From Sorangium cellulosum So ce56 (GTDB lineage Bacteria; Myxococcota_A; Polyangia; Polyangiales; Polyangiaceae): a stretch of DNA of 64,000 bases. Location of the stretch: NCBI RefSeq assembly GCF_000067165.1, contig NC_010162.1, forward strand, positions 7,943,001 through 8,007,000. The letters run 5' to 3'. Shown here in pieces: positions 53,201 to 60,992 of this stretch (positions are counted from its first letter, which is position 1; every line of letters starts with the position of its first letter). A program made the position numbers and the translations under genes. The notes under the pieces were generated by a model. That model had not been told where the DNA came from, did no database searches, and worked only from the letters and a program-made list of their open reading frames with translations.

Positions 53201-54024
53201 GGCGCGGGCCGATCCCTGCCGGGGACGCCGCAGCGGCGAGCGCCGCCGAGAGCGCCGAGGAGCGCCTGCTCCCGATGATGGGCGCGGGCCAGACGCTCTC
53301 CGCCGGGATCGCGATCGGCCACTACAAGACCTCTCTCGGCGGCCTGGTGAAGGCCGCCTGGGACGAGCGCGATCGGGTGAAAGGCGAGGACGAGGAGCGC
53401 GATTGCGCGAAGGAGGACAACGAGGAGCGCATCCGGGTGAAGGGCGATGACGAGGAGCGCGACAGGGCGACGAGGGAGGACCTCGCCGTCAAGAACGCCT
53501 TCTCGATCCGGCGGTACACGCGCGGGGGCGAGAAGGCGCGGCTGCGCCTCTCCTGGGGACGGCGTTGCGCCGCCCCCGGGAAGGCGCTCGCAGGCTACCT
53601 GCGGGTGAAGGCCGTCATCGAGGGTTTCAAGACCGGCGCGCTCCCCGGAAGGCTTCCGTACAAGCTGCGCGAGGTCGAGGGAGCCGTGCTCGCCGCGTGG
53701 CTCGTCGAGGCGAAGGCGCTGCCCGGCGGCCTGACGAGCCGCGAGGCCCGGCGCGAGCTCGTGAAGCGGGTCGAGCCCTTTGCCAGGGGCCTGTTCGGGG
53801 CGCAGTGCGCGGCGGAGGTGGAGGGAGCTTTCGAGATCTGGTGGCAAGGGCTCCTGAGCGCGCTTCGCGCGCACGAGCGACGATGGAGGGCGCCGGACGC
53901 GGTGCCCCCTGGCGCGACCCCCGTCGACGACGGCGCGCCGTCGCGCGGGCTCGGCTCGGAGCAGGGGCTGGCGGTGTGTCGCTTCCTGGGAGCGCTCGCC
54001 CGCGGGGAGGAGGACGCGCAATGA
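50266..54024 (+). CDS. cas10: Cas10/Cmr2, large subunit of the type III-B complex
   Basis: The 1252-residue protein is larger than typical Cmr2. An HD dipeptide in LLQLLHDPPGKAF (His49-Asp50) marks the N-terminal HD region; the Cmr2 block SLGPVQRFIAQSRTSTDLW follows near residue 270; a zinc ribbon has C560-x-x-C563 and C604-x-x-C607; and the palm domain carries intact LIYAGGDDVL (Gly900-Gly901-Asp902-Asp903), the cyclase motif for cyclic oligoadenylate synthesis in other Cas10 proteins. A highly charged insert of about three D-E-E-R-x-R-x-K units lies near residues 1034-1070. Overlaps Cmr1 by ATGA and Cmr3 by ATGA. Confidence 0.96.
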   Translation: MSERDRDRDRNLAVAHPVHGRTGDDEIEHHGTEADRTRFWQQKLLQLLHDPPGKAFFLRQGAGGHKAVAADLFQATAGVPLKYVRPGPDWAASGADRPVSSPPRPAHVSVDWVKNPILTHPLASGTAAIDLGRRDLPASREQVRALAGDVGRTLRELLERRVSQEDELDDLPEEEERERFLSERAEQVESELAALPRWHDDARLQQACLQLWRRLPEEPPPGVAEVVWRHQPADSRAPDHSLWDHLRVTSSLSFLSGRRREGPVMPWLLAFSLGPVQRFIAQSRTSTDLWTSSMLLSDLVWHAMVPFVERYGPEAIVYPDLRANPRADVWLWEQANGADGAAPPAHAARYQDVLPEQLNPCSYAGIFPNTFIALVPLGGERYLTLLKDLAGEARRAVLGRWRQLADLARRYFLEQAAKRPEAMSDSERKAFEATWARQHEDVLFTSWSAAAWPSIERVNDPESLAIREALVAQRPAQALPREDAEALAAWRERHTTWIPGETFARYAEARYVYARTNRTVHQCERGFDYPLLHHALVSRHGLRKAEAQGAAIAEESGEKCTLCGLRQALGAGDAGASVDAQRETARAFWRRFDRNSDDGAERLCAVCTMKRVLVRAGVATDERGARRRVGLTAAWAGPATPLDDVCDRDELRVPFPSTATIAAQGYLCAVATRRELQAQVAEVVRCCEDARLPRTSFVRSLRSLAEAAQRADGAGLRFLEYEAELTVFPEVLAAAEERAPEGGGREQGDGAAQRGGLRDRDGKRVPRSKVEALRRAVESLRRAAKELDRPAGSARRAGDRIPAPGSQVALIALDGDRISQILLGEKIGARWRDVIHPEAVATMESNEVTRAARWPELLGRKRLMGPSTHAFVNRVLAEFAHTIVPWVVEREFSGRLIYAGGDDVLAIAPAGEALDLCARLAQLYSAAWVLDTSPGEGPWAWRAKTWTSSTSIRASERFVVVAPSETGEPLPWPIPEASRRGPIPAGDAAAASAAESAEERLLPMMGAGQTLSAGIAIGHYKTSLGGLVKAAWDERDRVKGEDEERDCAKEDNEERIRVKGDDEERDRATREDLAVKNAFSIRRYTRGGEKARLRLSWGRRCAAPGKALAGYLRVKAVIEGFKTGALPGRLPYKLREVEGAVLAAWLVEAKALPGGLTSREARRELVKRVEPFARGLFGAQCAAEVEGAFEIWWQGLLSALRAHERRWRAPDAVPPGATPVDDGAPSRGLGSEQGLAVCRFLGALARGEEDAQ

Positions 54025-55346
54025 CCGGCGCGCCGGCTCAATCGATGGGCTTTCTCGTTCGACCGGTGGACTGGGTGGCCTTCGGCCCGCCGCGCCCCAA
54101 CACCGCGGGCGAGACGCACCGTCGCGCCACGGAGCTGCCAGGACCCACGACATTCCAGGGCATCGTGCGGACGGCCCTGCTCGCGGCATCCGGGGATGAC
54201 TTCTCGGACCGCTCGCGCGCCGCGCGCGACGCCCGCGACGCGCTCGTGGGCGGGCCCGACGCGCTCCCCGAGGGCTGGCAGCTCAAGGGACCGTTCCTTA
54301 CCGAGATCGTGGAGACACCCCACGGCCCCAGGGCGCGGCCATGGGTGACGGCGCCGCGCTTTCTCATGGGCACCGTTCGGGAGCCGAGCTGCGCTCGCCT
54401 CCTTCGATCGCCGGACGTCGACGGCCGCCCGTCCGCGCTCGACGACTCGTCGCCGGACGCGCCTCCTCTCTTGCTCGGGGCTCCTTCGCTGAATTCGGCC
54501 AAACCCAGGCACCTCGGCGGGTGGCTCTCGCCGCGCGGGCTGCGGTGGGCGCTCGCCGGCGGCAAACACCTGGCGGAGTGGCGGCCGGTCGACCATGCGC
54601 CCGCGCGCGATCTCCCGCCGTTCGTGAGGCAGCAGGCGCTCGCCGGGCTGGAGATCGACGCAGGCACGGGCACGGCGCGCGACGGCATGCTGTTCTTCGC
54701 GGACGTGCTGCGCTTCCGTGACAGGAGCGGAATCGCAGGATGGCTCTCCGCGCCGCTGCCGTCGAGGATCCCGAGCGACGCGCTGACCCGCGGAGATCTC
54801 GCGGCGTGCGGATGGCGGAGCCGCCCTGCGGTCCTGGAGGAGCTGCCGCCGGTCGACCTGGACTTCGCGCACCTGCTCGAAGGCCGACACCTGCCCGTCG
54901 AGGTGCCGGAGGATCAAGGGTTCTTCCTTGTGGCGGCGACGCCCGTCCAGTGCAAGGGAGACGGTCTGTCCGCCGCCGCGTCCGTCGAGGAGGATCTGCG
55001 ACGGAACGCGCGGTTGCCCGAGGGAGTAGAGGTGCGCGTCCTCGCCGCGCTCACCGGGCCGCCGCGCGTGATCGGCGGACTCCTGGCAGCGTCGAAGGTG
55101 CCCCGGCCCAACCGCTCGTACTGGGAGGCCGGGAGCAGCTGGTTCTTCGTCCTGCGCGGCGGTGGCGCGGGCGCATCCGGAGCCGCCGCGCGCGGCGAGG
55201 CGTTGCGCCGTTTGAACGATGCGCACGTCCTGGGCGACCGGGGCGAAGCGTCGTTCGGTTATGGTCACACGCTCGTCGCCGTGGGACCGACGGTGGACAG
55301 AGGGCTCGTGCAGGCGGCGGAGCGCCGCCGGGAGGTTCGATCGTGA
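54021..55346 (+). CDS. cmr3: Type III-B CRISPR protein Cmr3
   Basis: The 441-residue Cas5-type RAMP protein starts at ATG 54021 after GGGGAGGAGG and overlaps Cas10 by ATGA. It begins GFLVRPVDWVAFGPPRPN, the Cmr3 N-terminal strand and loop, has a characteristic PGPTTFQGIVRTALLAAS helix, and ends with FGYGHTLVAVG, the glycine-rich RAMP loop. In known Cmr complexes Cmr3 holds the 5' tag of the crRNA next to Cas10. Length is within the family range. Identification also rests on its position between cas10 and cmr4. Confidence 0.92.
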   Translation: MTGAPAQSMGFLVRPVDWVAFGPPRPNTAGETHRRATELPGPTTFQGIVRTALLAASGDDFSDRSRAARDARDALVGGPDALPEGWQLKGPFLTEIVETPHGPRARPWVTAPRFLMGTVREPSCARLLRSPDVDGRPSALDDSSPDAPPLLLGAPSLNSAKPRHLGGWLSPRGLRWALAGGKHLAEWRPVDHAPARDLPPFVRQQALAGLEIDAGTGTARDGMLFFADVLRFRDRSGIAGWLSAPLPSRIPSDALTRGDLAACGWRSRPAVLEELPPVDLDFAHLLEGRHLPVEVPEDQGFFLVAATPVQCKGDGLSAAASVEEDLRRNARLPEGVEVRVLAALTGPPRVIGGLLAASKVPRPNRSYWEAGSSWFFVLRGGGAGASGAAARGEALRRLNDAHVLGDRGEASFGYGHTLVAVGPTVDRGLVQAAERRREVRS

Positions 55347-56335
55347 GCGCATGGGGAAGAGCAGTGGTGTGCGGCATCTACACCGTGAGCCCGCTGCACG
55401 TGAGCACCGGCCAGGCGGAAGGGGCGATCGACCTGCCGGTGACGAAGGAGCCGCACACGGGGTTTCCGATGATCCCGGCGTCCTCGCTCAAGGGAGTGGC
55501 GAGGGACGCCTTCGAGCACGACGCGAAGAAGGGGAAGGACGATACGAAGCGAGAGCCGGAGGTCAACAACGAGGTGAACACGCTGTTCGGTCCGAAGCCA
55601 AAGCGCAGCAACGGGGCGGACCGAGAGGAACAGCGAGGAGAAGGCTCGGCCGGCGCCGCGCCCACGTCCTCGCTCTTCGCCGGGGCGCTGGTGTTCACCG
55701 AGGCCCGGCTCATGGCCTACGCGGCGCGCTCGCTCAACCGCCCTTTTCTGTACGTGACGTGCCGCCTCGTCCTGGAGCGGCTGGGCCGCGACCTGCGCGC
55801 CGCCGGCATCGGCGATCTCGGCGCGCTCTCGCTCCCCGCGGGGTCGGCCGAGGTGCTGGTCGCCGACAAGGCGCTCGCCAAGGCGCCGCTCGTCATCGAA
55901 GATCTCGTCTATCTGGACGCGATCGCCGAGAGCGCGGATCTCAAGAGGATCGCCGGGAGCCTCGCGCGCCTCCTCCCCGACGGAGAGGAGGATACCCGGA
56001 GTCGGGTCGAGAAGGGGCTGGTCGTGATCCCCGACGGCGACTTCTCCGTGCTCGTCCGGCGCCTTCCGGTGCGCGCGCGGATCCGGCTGGACGACAACAA
56101 GACGACGAGCGGGGACGATGGCAACCTATGGTACGAGGAGCAGGTGCCGTCAGACTGCCTCTTCGTATCGATGATCGGAGCACGCCGCGGCCAAGGTGCA
56201 CTCCTCGACAAGCTCCAGGCGAAGAGCAGCCTCCTGGAGGTCTCGCAGATCGGCGGCAACGAGACCGTCGGCGAAGGGATCTGCTGGTGGAGGGTGGGCT
56301 GCGCGTCGGCGACGGACGGAAAGGGGGCCACGTGA
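55343..56335 (+). CDS. cmr4: Type III-B CRISPR protein Cmr4 (target RNA endonuclease subunit)
   Basis: The 330-residue Cas7-type protein starts at a GTG that overlaps the cmr3 stop (GTGA). Motifs are SPLHVSTGQAEGAIDLPVTK, FPMIPASSLKGVARDAFE, NLWYEEQVPSDCLFV and IGGNETVGEGICWW. Asp30 in A-I-D-L is at the position of the Asp that cuts target RNA at six-base intervals in characterised Cmr4, so backbone RNase activity is expected. Several copies should line the crRNA. An insert of charged residues (about 77-103) distinguishes it from short forms. Confidence 0.95.
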   Translation: MSAWGRAVVCGIYTVSPLHVSTGQAEGAIDLPVTKEPHTGFPMIPASSLKGVARDAFEHDAKKGKDDTKREPEVNNEVNTLFGPKPKRSNGADREEQRGEGSAGAAPTSSLFAGALVFTEARLMAYAARSLNRPFLYVTCRLVLERLGRDLRAAGIGDLGALSLPAGSAEVLVADKALAKAPLVIEDLVYLDAIAESADLKRIAGSLARLLPDGEEDTRSRVEKGLVVIPDGDFSVLVRRLPVRARIRLDDNKTTSGDDGNLWYEEQVPSDCLFVSMIGARRGQGALLDKLQAKSSLLEVSQIGGNETVGEGICWWRVGCASATDGKGAT

Positions 56336-56832
56336 AGCCAATTGAGGGCGAAGACGCCGGCGACGACCGGCAACGGTGCGCGCTGAAGAGCCTGGCGCGC
56401 GATCAGCGGGCGTACAAGCGCGTGATGGCGTGGCCCGGACCTGTCCGTAAGAGCGCCGTCGAGCTCGCGCAGGGGTACCCGGTGGAGCTGCGGGCGATGG
56501 GCACGATGCAGGCCCTGGCCTTCTCGATGGGGAAGGCCGAGGCGGGGCACGGGGCGCTGGCGGGCGCAATCGCCGACTGGGTGCTCTCGCGGGAGAGCGG
56601 AGCGCCGCTCGGCCAGGCCGACGAGGCGGACCGCTCTCCCGAGGAGCTGCTGCGGCGGCTGTCGCGCGCGTCGCGGGCGGCGTACCTCGCCGCCGATAGC
56701 GAGGCGATCGCGTTCGCCGACGCGATCAAGCTCATCGGCAAGGCCATCCTGCGCAGCGAGAAGGCGGCTGAGCCGCGCGGTCGCGACAAGGCCGCTCCGC
56801 GGGCCGGCAAGGCCGCCCCGAGGAGCGGCTGA
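56332..56832 (+). CDS. cmr5: Type III-B CRISPR protein Cmr5 (small subunit)
   Basis: The 166-residue protein starts at a GTG overlapping the cmr4 stop and is mostly alpha-helical, with ARDQRAYKRVMAW near the N-terminus and LRAMGTMQALAFSMGKAE in the middle, as in Cmr5. This subunit forms the inner filament of the complex beside Cmr4. The C-terminal 20 residues are a basic Lys/Arg/Pro tail (DKAAPRAGKAAPRSG). A stretch with A-D-S-E-A-I-A-F-A-D is the conserved last helix pair. Confidence 0.88.
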   Translation: MKPIEGEDAGDDRQRCALKSLARDQRAYKRVMAWPGPVRKSAVELAQGYPVELRAMGTMQALAFSMGKAEAGHGALAGAIADWVLSRESGAPLGQADEADRSPEELLRRLSRASRAAYLAADSEAIAFADAIKLIGKAILRSEKAAEPRGRDKAAPRAGKAAPRSG

Positions 56833-57671
56833 TGGCCCCCGCGATCTTCTGCCACCAGCGCGAGGCCGTGGAGCAGCTCCTCGGGGCGAAGGAGCAGGAC
56901 AAGCGAGTCGGGATCGAGCGCATGCGGAGCGCCTCCAACGCGGGGCTCGTGTGGATCCGGTACCTCGACGTCTGGGGAGACGGCCTCCCGCCGGACATCC
57001 CCCGCAGCGCCGATTCCCGGGGCGCGCTGACGACGTTTGCGAAGGACTTCAGCGAGCGCGGAAAGCTGCCCGGGGCCACGCCCCTGAGGTTGCTGAACGC
57101 GGTTCACGCGAGGCAGGTGCGCGCCATCGAGCGGCTCCGCGGGTCCGGGGCCACCTTGCAGGCGGAGCTGGAGAGCCGGTTCGCGACCGGGCTGGGTGGC
57201 CCCCACCCCACCGACATCGGCTTCACGTTCGATCGCAGCATCGGCGTGCCATACCTGCCTGGCTCGTCCGTCAAGGGGATCGCCCGCGCCGCGGCGAGGC
57301 TGCTCGAAGAACCGCGGCAAGAGGAGCTGTTCGGCCCGGAGAAGATCGGATCCGACACCAAGGCATGGGCCGGCGATGTCGTGTTCCTCGATGCGTACCC
57401 GGTGGCCTGGCCTCGGCTGGAGGTCGACGTCATCAATTGCCACCATCCTGCATACTACGGCGGCAAAGCAAGTTATCCGGCGGAGACCGAAGATCCGGTC
57501 CCTGTGTACTTCCTCACGGTCGCCAAGGAAACGACGTTCGCGTTCCGTGTCCTGAGCCGCTCGGGTGCGGCGGAGCGCGCCGCGCGCGCCGTCGAGCTGC
57601 TGCGCTTCGGGCTGAGCGAGCTCGGCGCCGGAGCGAAGACGGCGGTCGGGTACGGCGCCTTCACCGGGTGA
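56832..57671 (+). CDS. cmr6: Type III-B CRISPR protein Cmr6
   Basis: The 279-residue Cas7-type protein starts at the ATG of a TGATG junction with cmr5. Family motifs are SRFATGLGGPHPTDIGFTFD, GVPYLPGSSVKGIARAAA, INCHHPAYYGG and the terminal GAGAKTAVGYGAF. In the Cmr complex it joins the backbone to Cmr1. It is the last gene of the operon. No cas6, cas1, cas2 or repeat array follows in the 150 bp before the convergent protease gene. Confidence 0.94.
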   Translation: MAPAIFCHQREAVEQLLGAKEQDKRVGIERMRSASNAGLVWIRYLDVWGDGLPPDIPRSADSRGALTTFAKDFSERGKLPGATPLRLLNAVHARQVRAIERLRGSGATLQAELESRFATGLGGPHPTDIGFTFDRSIGVPYLPGSSVKGIARAAARLLEEPRQEELFGPEKIGSDTKAWAGDVVFLDAYPVAWPRLEVDVINCHHPAYYGGKASYPAETEDPVPVYFLTVAKETTFAFRVLSRSGAAERAARAVELLRFGLSELGAGAKTAVGYGAFTG

Positions 57672-57717
57672 TCCCAGCGGAGGTCCGTCGGGGGGCTGGA
57701 CCTGTGGATGCGTGAGA

Positions 57718-57753
57718 TGGCGTGAGGCTCGTCGGCCGGGGCGCCTCACGCCA
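57718..57753. terminator. Hairpin terminator between the Cmr and CBASS operons
   Basis: A perfect 11-bp inverted repeat (TGGCGTGAGGC / GCCTCACGCCA) with a 14-base loop lies 47 bp after cmr6, in the gap where the two defence operons converge. No T tract is present. Confidence 0.55.
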
Positions 57754-57824
57754 GCCGCAGGTCGCCGCGCAGGTCGATCCAGGCGGAGGACGGGCGACGC
57801 CCCGGCCACCACGTCTGCACGTCG

Positions 57825-58874
57825 CTACCTGCTCGCGGCCGGTTGCAAGATCCCGCGGGCCGTGAGCCCATCGACGACGCGATCGATGAGGATGCCCTCA
57901 TTCTTGCAGACGGTCCCCTTCACAGGGTCACCCTCGATCCCGCGGTAGTGCAGGGCGACCACCTCCCAGAGCTCGTTGCAGACAGGCGAGCCTGACGACC
58001 CCCGGAGGGTATCGGTCAGGTACTGGACCCGGTCCGCGCTCACGTCGACGACCTCGTTGTGCAGCAGGCCGATCTTCTTGGGTCGTCCCTCGGGGTGCTG
58101 TACGATGTACACGAAGTCTCCCTTCGTTACCGGCTTCGAGGGCACGAGGCTTAGGGGGCGGCATGGGCGCTCGACGGGCTCCTTGGAGCGCAGGATCGCC
58201 CAGTCGTGCGCGGCATCGCCGACGATGGTCGCGACATCTCCTTCGTAGCGCCCGACGCGGCGCAGTTGTCCCTCCGGACCGATCTCATAGTCGAACCAAA
58301 TGTCGACACGCTTCACCGGGCGACCGTGACGGTCATGGAGGACATGGTGGTTCGTCAAGAACGTGTCTGGTGCGATCAGAAAACCCGTCCCATGGAACGA
58401 CTTCTCTTCCTCAGTAACCGTGGTGAGGCGCACCACCGACTCGGCGGCGCGCAGCCCGTGGTGCAGGAAGGCGACGTCCAGAAACGTCTCCTGCGTGCCC
58501 GTTACGACCTCCTCTCCGCGCCACACCACGGGATCCTTCGCCGGGCTCCGGGCCTCCGGCAGCGCCGGGCTCGCGCTCATGAGCCGATCCAGCCTGGGGT
58601 GATACGCGGCGATCAAGCGATCCGCTCTAGCGATCTGCGCGAGCTTCCGCGTGAGGCCGGCCCGGGCGGCGACCGCGAGGGCGTGTTCCCAGTAGTCCCG
58701 CGCCGGCTGCGCGAAATCGATGCTGTCGTTGTCGACCCCCGACGTGGCGAGGATCCTCTGTGCGCTGGATGTCTTGGGGTAGGCGCCCAGCATCGTCTCG
58801 TAAAATTCCTGAGATTCAGGCCTGCTCAAGTCGTACCGCTGGTCGTCGAGAAAATGTCCTCTCACGGCTGGCAT
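57825..58874 (-). CDS. EAD-like domain fused to trypsin-like serine protease; probable CBASS effector
   Basis: The 349-residue protein has an N-terminal helical domain (about 12-99) that is closely similar to the C-terminal domain of the upstream SAVED protein: both share VAARAG-x-TRKLA and IAAYHP-x-x-D. A linker leads to a trypsin-fold protease with GTGFLIAPDTFLTNHHVL (catalytic His177), HDWAIL (Asp224) and LRGSSGSPV (Ser294), so the triad is complete. There is no signal peptide, so it acts in the cytosol. It overlaps the SAVED gene by 13 bp and is the last gene of the operon. I infer that the shared domain tethers the protease to the SAVED sensor and that cyclic oligonucleotide binding triggers cleavage of host or phage proteins. 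Confidence 0.85.
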   Translation of the reverse strand: MPAVRGHFLDDQRYDLSRPESQEFYETMLGAYPKTSSAQRILATSGVDNDSIDFAQPARDYWEHALAVAARAGLTRKLAQIARADRLIAAYHPRLDRLMSASPALPEARSPAKDPVVWRGEEVVTGTQETFLDVAFLHHGLRAAESVVRLTTVTEEEKSFHGTGFLIAPDTFLTNHHVLHDRHGRPVKRVDIWFDYEIGPEGQLRRVGRYEGDVATIVGDAAHDWAILRSKEPVERPCRPLSLVPSKPVTKGDFVYIVQHPEGRPKKIGLLHNEVVDVSADRVQYLTDTLRGSSGSPVCNELWEVVALHYRGIEGDPVKGTVCKNEGILIDRVVDGLTARGILQPAASR

Positions 58875-60085
58875 GAGCCCTCCTCCGTGGCGTGGGTCGC
58901 CTTGATGATCTCGTCGATCTTGGGGTGATATGCCGCGATCATTCCATCCATCCGGACACTCCGCGCGAGCTTGCGGGTACCCCCTGCTCGGGCAGCCACA
59001 TTGAGCGCCTCATACCAGATCGCTCTCACCGGCTGTTCGAAGTTGACGCTGCCCATGTCGATCCCGGACTTCTCCAGAATTTCGCGCGCGCGAGATGCTG
59101 AGTTGTATGCGCCTACCATAATCTCGCAAAAGCGCCTTGGTGCCTCATCCGCCCACCCGTAGCTAAGCGCATCGAGGAAGCGGTTCGGCGCGTTGTAGAG
59201 GTTCATGACGGTCTGCAATGCAGGGTCTGCGACAACATCGCCCATAGCCGATCCAGCGTTATCCAGGCGCAGCGCTGGCAGATCGGCCCTGCAGCGCTCG
59301 GCGAGCACGATGGCCTGCCGGTACTGTGGCGTTCCCTTCCTCCAGTACTGATATGTTACCACTTCCGGGTAAATCGTCGGGTTGATCTGCGCCCCCAGCC
59401 GGAACGCGAGGCCCACCGGCACGGCAGCGAACAGATGGATAGCGGTAAGCCTGGGGAACATGCTCTTCACCTGGGAGAGCGCGTCGTTGAAGGCCTTCAC
59501 GACCTCGGTGAGGGCGCTCTGGGTGCGCAGCGCCTCCTCGCCTGGGGCCGCCAGCATCACGTCGACATCAGCCAGGCTCGACGGGACGATCTCGGCCGTC
59601 TCCCACGGGGCGATACGGTGTGACGTGGAGACGCGGATCACCACGGGCCCCTCGTCCCTGGAGCCGTACTCCGGAAGACCGCTCGGCGGCTTCAACGCAG
59701 GAGGCGCCGAGACCGAATCGTCCGAGCTCCAGGCCCAATCGAACCGGAAGCGATTGTGCTGGTAGATATCCACAGCAACGCATCGCGTCATGCGATAACC
59801 AAGATGCGCAGCGAGCGGGATCGGCGCGAAGCCGAAGTACGCCAGCCGCCGGCGGCCTGCGAGCTCGCCGCAGAGCCGCTCCGCGAACAGCCGCTCCTGC
59901 TCGGCCAGCGCCGCCGCCCAGTCGATCTCGTGGAGCCTCCCGAGCTCCGCGCGCACCGGCGCGATCTCCACGTGATCCCACCCGCCGGCGCGATCCGACG
60001 CCGGGATGGCGTGCTCTATCTGGTCGCGGCCGATGGACGCCAGGACCGAATGAGACACCACGAGGAGGCGGTTCGGATCAGACAT
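58862..60085 (-). CDS. SAVED domain sensor with C-terminal EAD-like domain
   Basis: The 407-residue protein has two CARF-like halves that form a SAVED domain: YFGFAPIPLAAHLGYRM near residues 84-100 and HLFAAVPVGLAFRLG near 216-230 followed by V-V-T-Y-Q-Y-W. SAVED domains bind cyclic di- or trinucleotides made by CD-NTases. Instead of a nuclease, the C-terminus (about 308-400) is an EAD-like domain matching the one on the downstream protease. The ATG at 60085 lies 8 bp inside the AAA+ gene. The architecture says sensor plus adhesion domain, with the protease as separate effector subunit. Confidence 0.88.
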   Translation of the reverse strand: MSDPNRLLVVSHSVLASIGRDQIEHAIPASDRAGGWDHVEIAPVRAELGRLHEIDWAAALAEQERLFAERLCGELAGRRRLAYFGFAPIPLAAHLGYRMTRCVAVDIYQHNRFRFDWAWSSDDSVSAPPALKPPSGLPEYGSRDEGPVVIRVSTSHRIAPWETAEIVPSSLADVDVMLAAPGEEALRTQSALTEVVKAFNDALSQVKSMFPRLTAIHLFAAVPVGLAFRLGAQINPTIYPEVVTYQYWRKGTPQYRQAIVLAERCRADLPALRLDNAGSAMGDVVADPALQTVMNLYNAPNRFLDALSYGWADEAPRRFCEIMVGAYNSASRAREILEKSGIDMGSVNFEQPVRAIWYEALNVAARAGGTRKLARSVRMDGMIAAYHPKIDEIIKATHATEEGSCQP

Positions 60086-60992
60086 CGTCGCAGACCTCCT
60101 TGCTCGACAGCAGTCCGATGGGCGGTGACGGCTCGATCTCCGCGAGCGTCTCCAGGAGCACCGCCGGACCGAGCGGCCGATCGGCGCGCCAGGCGCGGCG
60201 GAGCGCGGCGCGCGCGAGGCGCACGGTGAGATCCGAGAAGCTGAACCTCACCCCGCGCCGCGGCTCGGTCGCCTTCACCAGCTCCTCGAGTTCCTGGTCG
60301 GTGTGCCGCGTGCCGGCGAGCAGCCGCTCCATCACCGCGCGGCGCTGCGCCGGATCGGGCCGGTCGAACCGCAGGTGCAGGGACGCCCGCCGCGTCACCG
60401 CCGGGTCCAGCGCGCCGGACCGGTTCGTGATCATGAGCACCGCGAGCGGCGCTCGCTCCCGAGCGATCCGGTCGATCTGCTTGATCAGCACGTTGACCCC
60501 CGCGCGATCCTCGTGGTGCGCCTGCATCTCCCCTCGGGCGGTCGCGAGGTCGTCGGCCTCGTCGATGATCAAGAGCCCGCACCCGATCTGCTTCGCGCGC
60601 GCGCACGCTTGCTCGAACGCCTCGGTGATCCGCGCCGAAATCTCGCCGACGCGCCCCCATCCCCGGATGTTGGACGGCGTCTCAAGACCGGCGACCTTGC
60701 GGTCCAGCGCTTTCGCGAGCGGCGTCCCCACCGACGCGGCCAGCGCCGTCTTCCCGCAACCCACCTCGCCAGACAGGAGGATGAGGGGCGAGCCCCCGGT
60801 GAGCGCACCCGCGACGGGCAACCCCCTCGGATGGTGCTTCTTCAGCCACCTGGCCGTCCGCTCCACGTCGAGCAGCAGCGTGAGCTCGTCCAGCAACAGG
60901 GTCTGATGCGTGTCGATGCCGACGAGCGCTTCGTAGCGCGCGGCAGCATCCTTCTGCGGATGGATCACCTCGAGGAGCTGGAGCTCGCTCAT
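60078..60992 (-). CDS. cap6: TRIP13-like AAA+ ATPase of a type III CBASS system (Cap6)
   Basis: The 304-residue single-domain AAA+ protein has Walker A GEVGCGKTA (Lys81), Walker B GLLIIDEADDL (Asp144-Glu145), a sensor 1 Asn in VLMITNRSGALDP, and the arginine-rich AVTRRASLHLRFDRPD. Bacterial TRIP13 homologues remodel HORMA proteins to switch off CD-NTase activation. It overlaps the HORMA gene by ATGA. The pairing of the three genes (cyclase, HORMA, TRIP13) is what makes the function call firm. Confidence 0.9.
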   Translation of the reverse strand: MSELQLLEVIHPQKDAAARYEALVGIDTHQTLLLDELTLLLDVERTARWLKKHHPRGLPVAGALTGGSPLILLSGEVGCGKTALAASVGTPLAKALDRKVAGLETPSNIRGWGRVGEISARITEAFEQACARAKQIGCGLLIIDEADDLATARGEMQAHHEDRAGVNVLIKQIDRIARERAPLAVLMITNRSGALDPAVTRRASLHLRFDRPDPAQRRAVMERLLAGTRHTDQELEELVKATEPRRGVRFSFSDLTVRLARAALRRAWRADRPLGPAVLLETLAEIEPSPPIGLLSSKEVCDDV

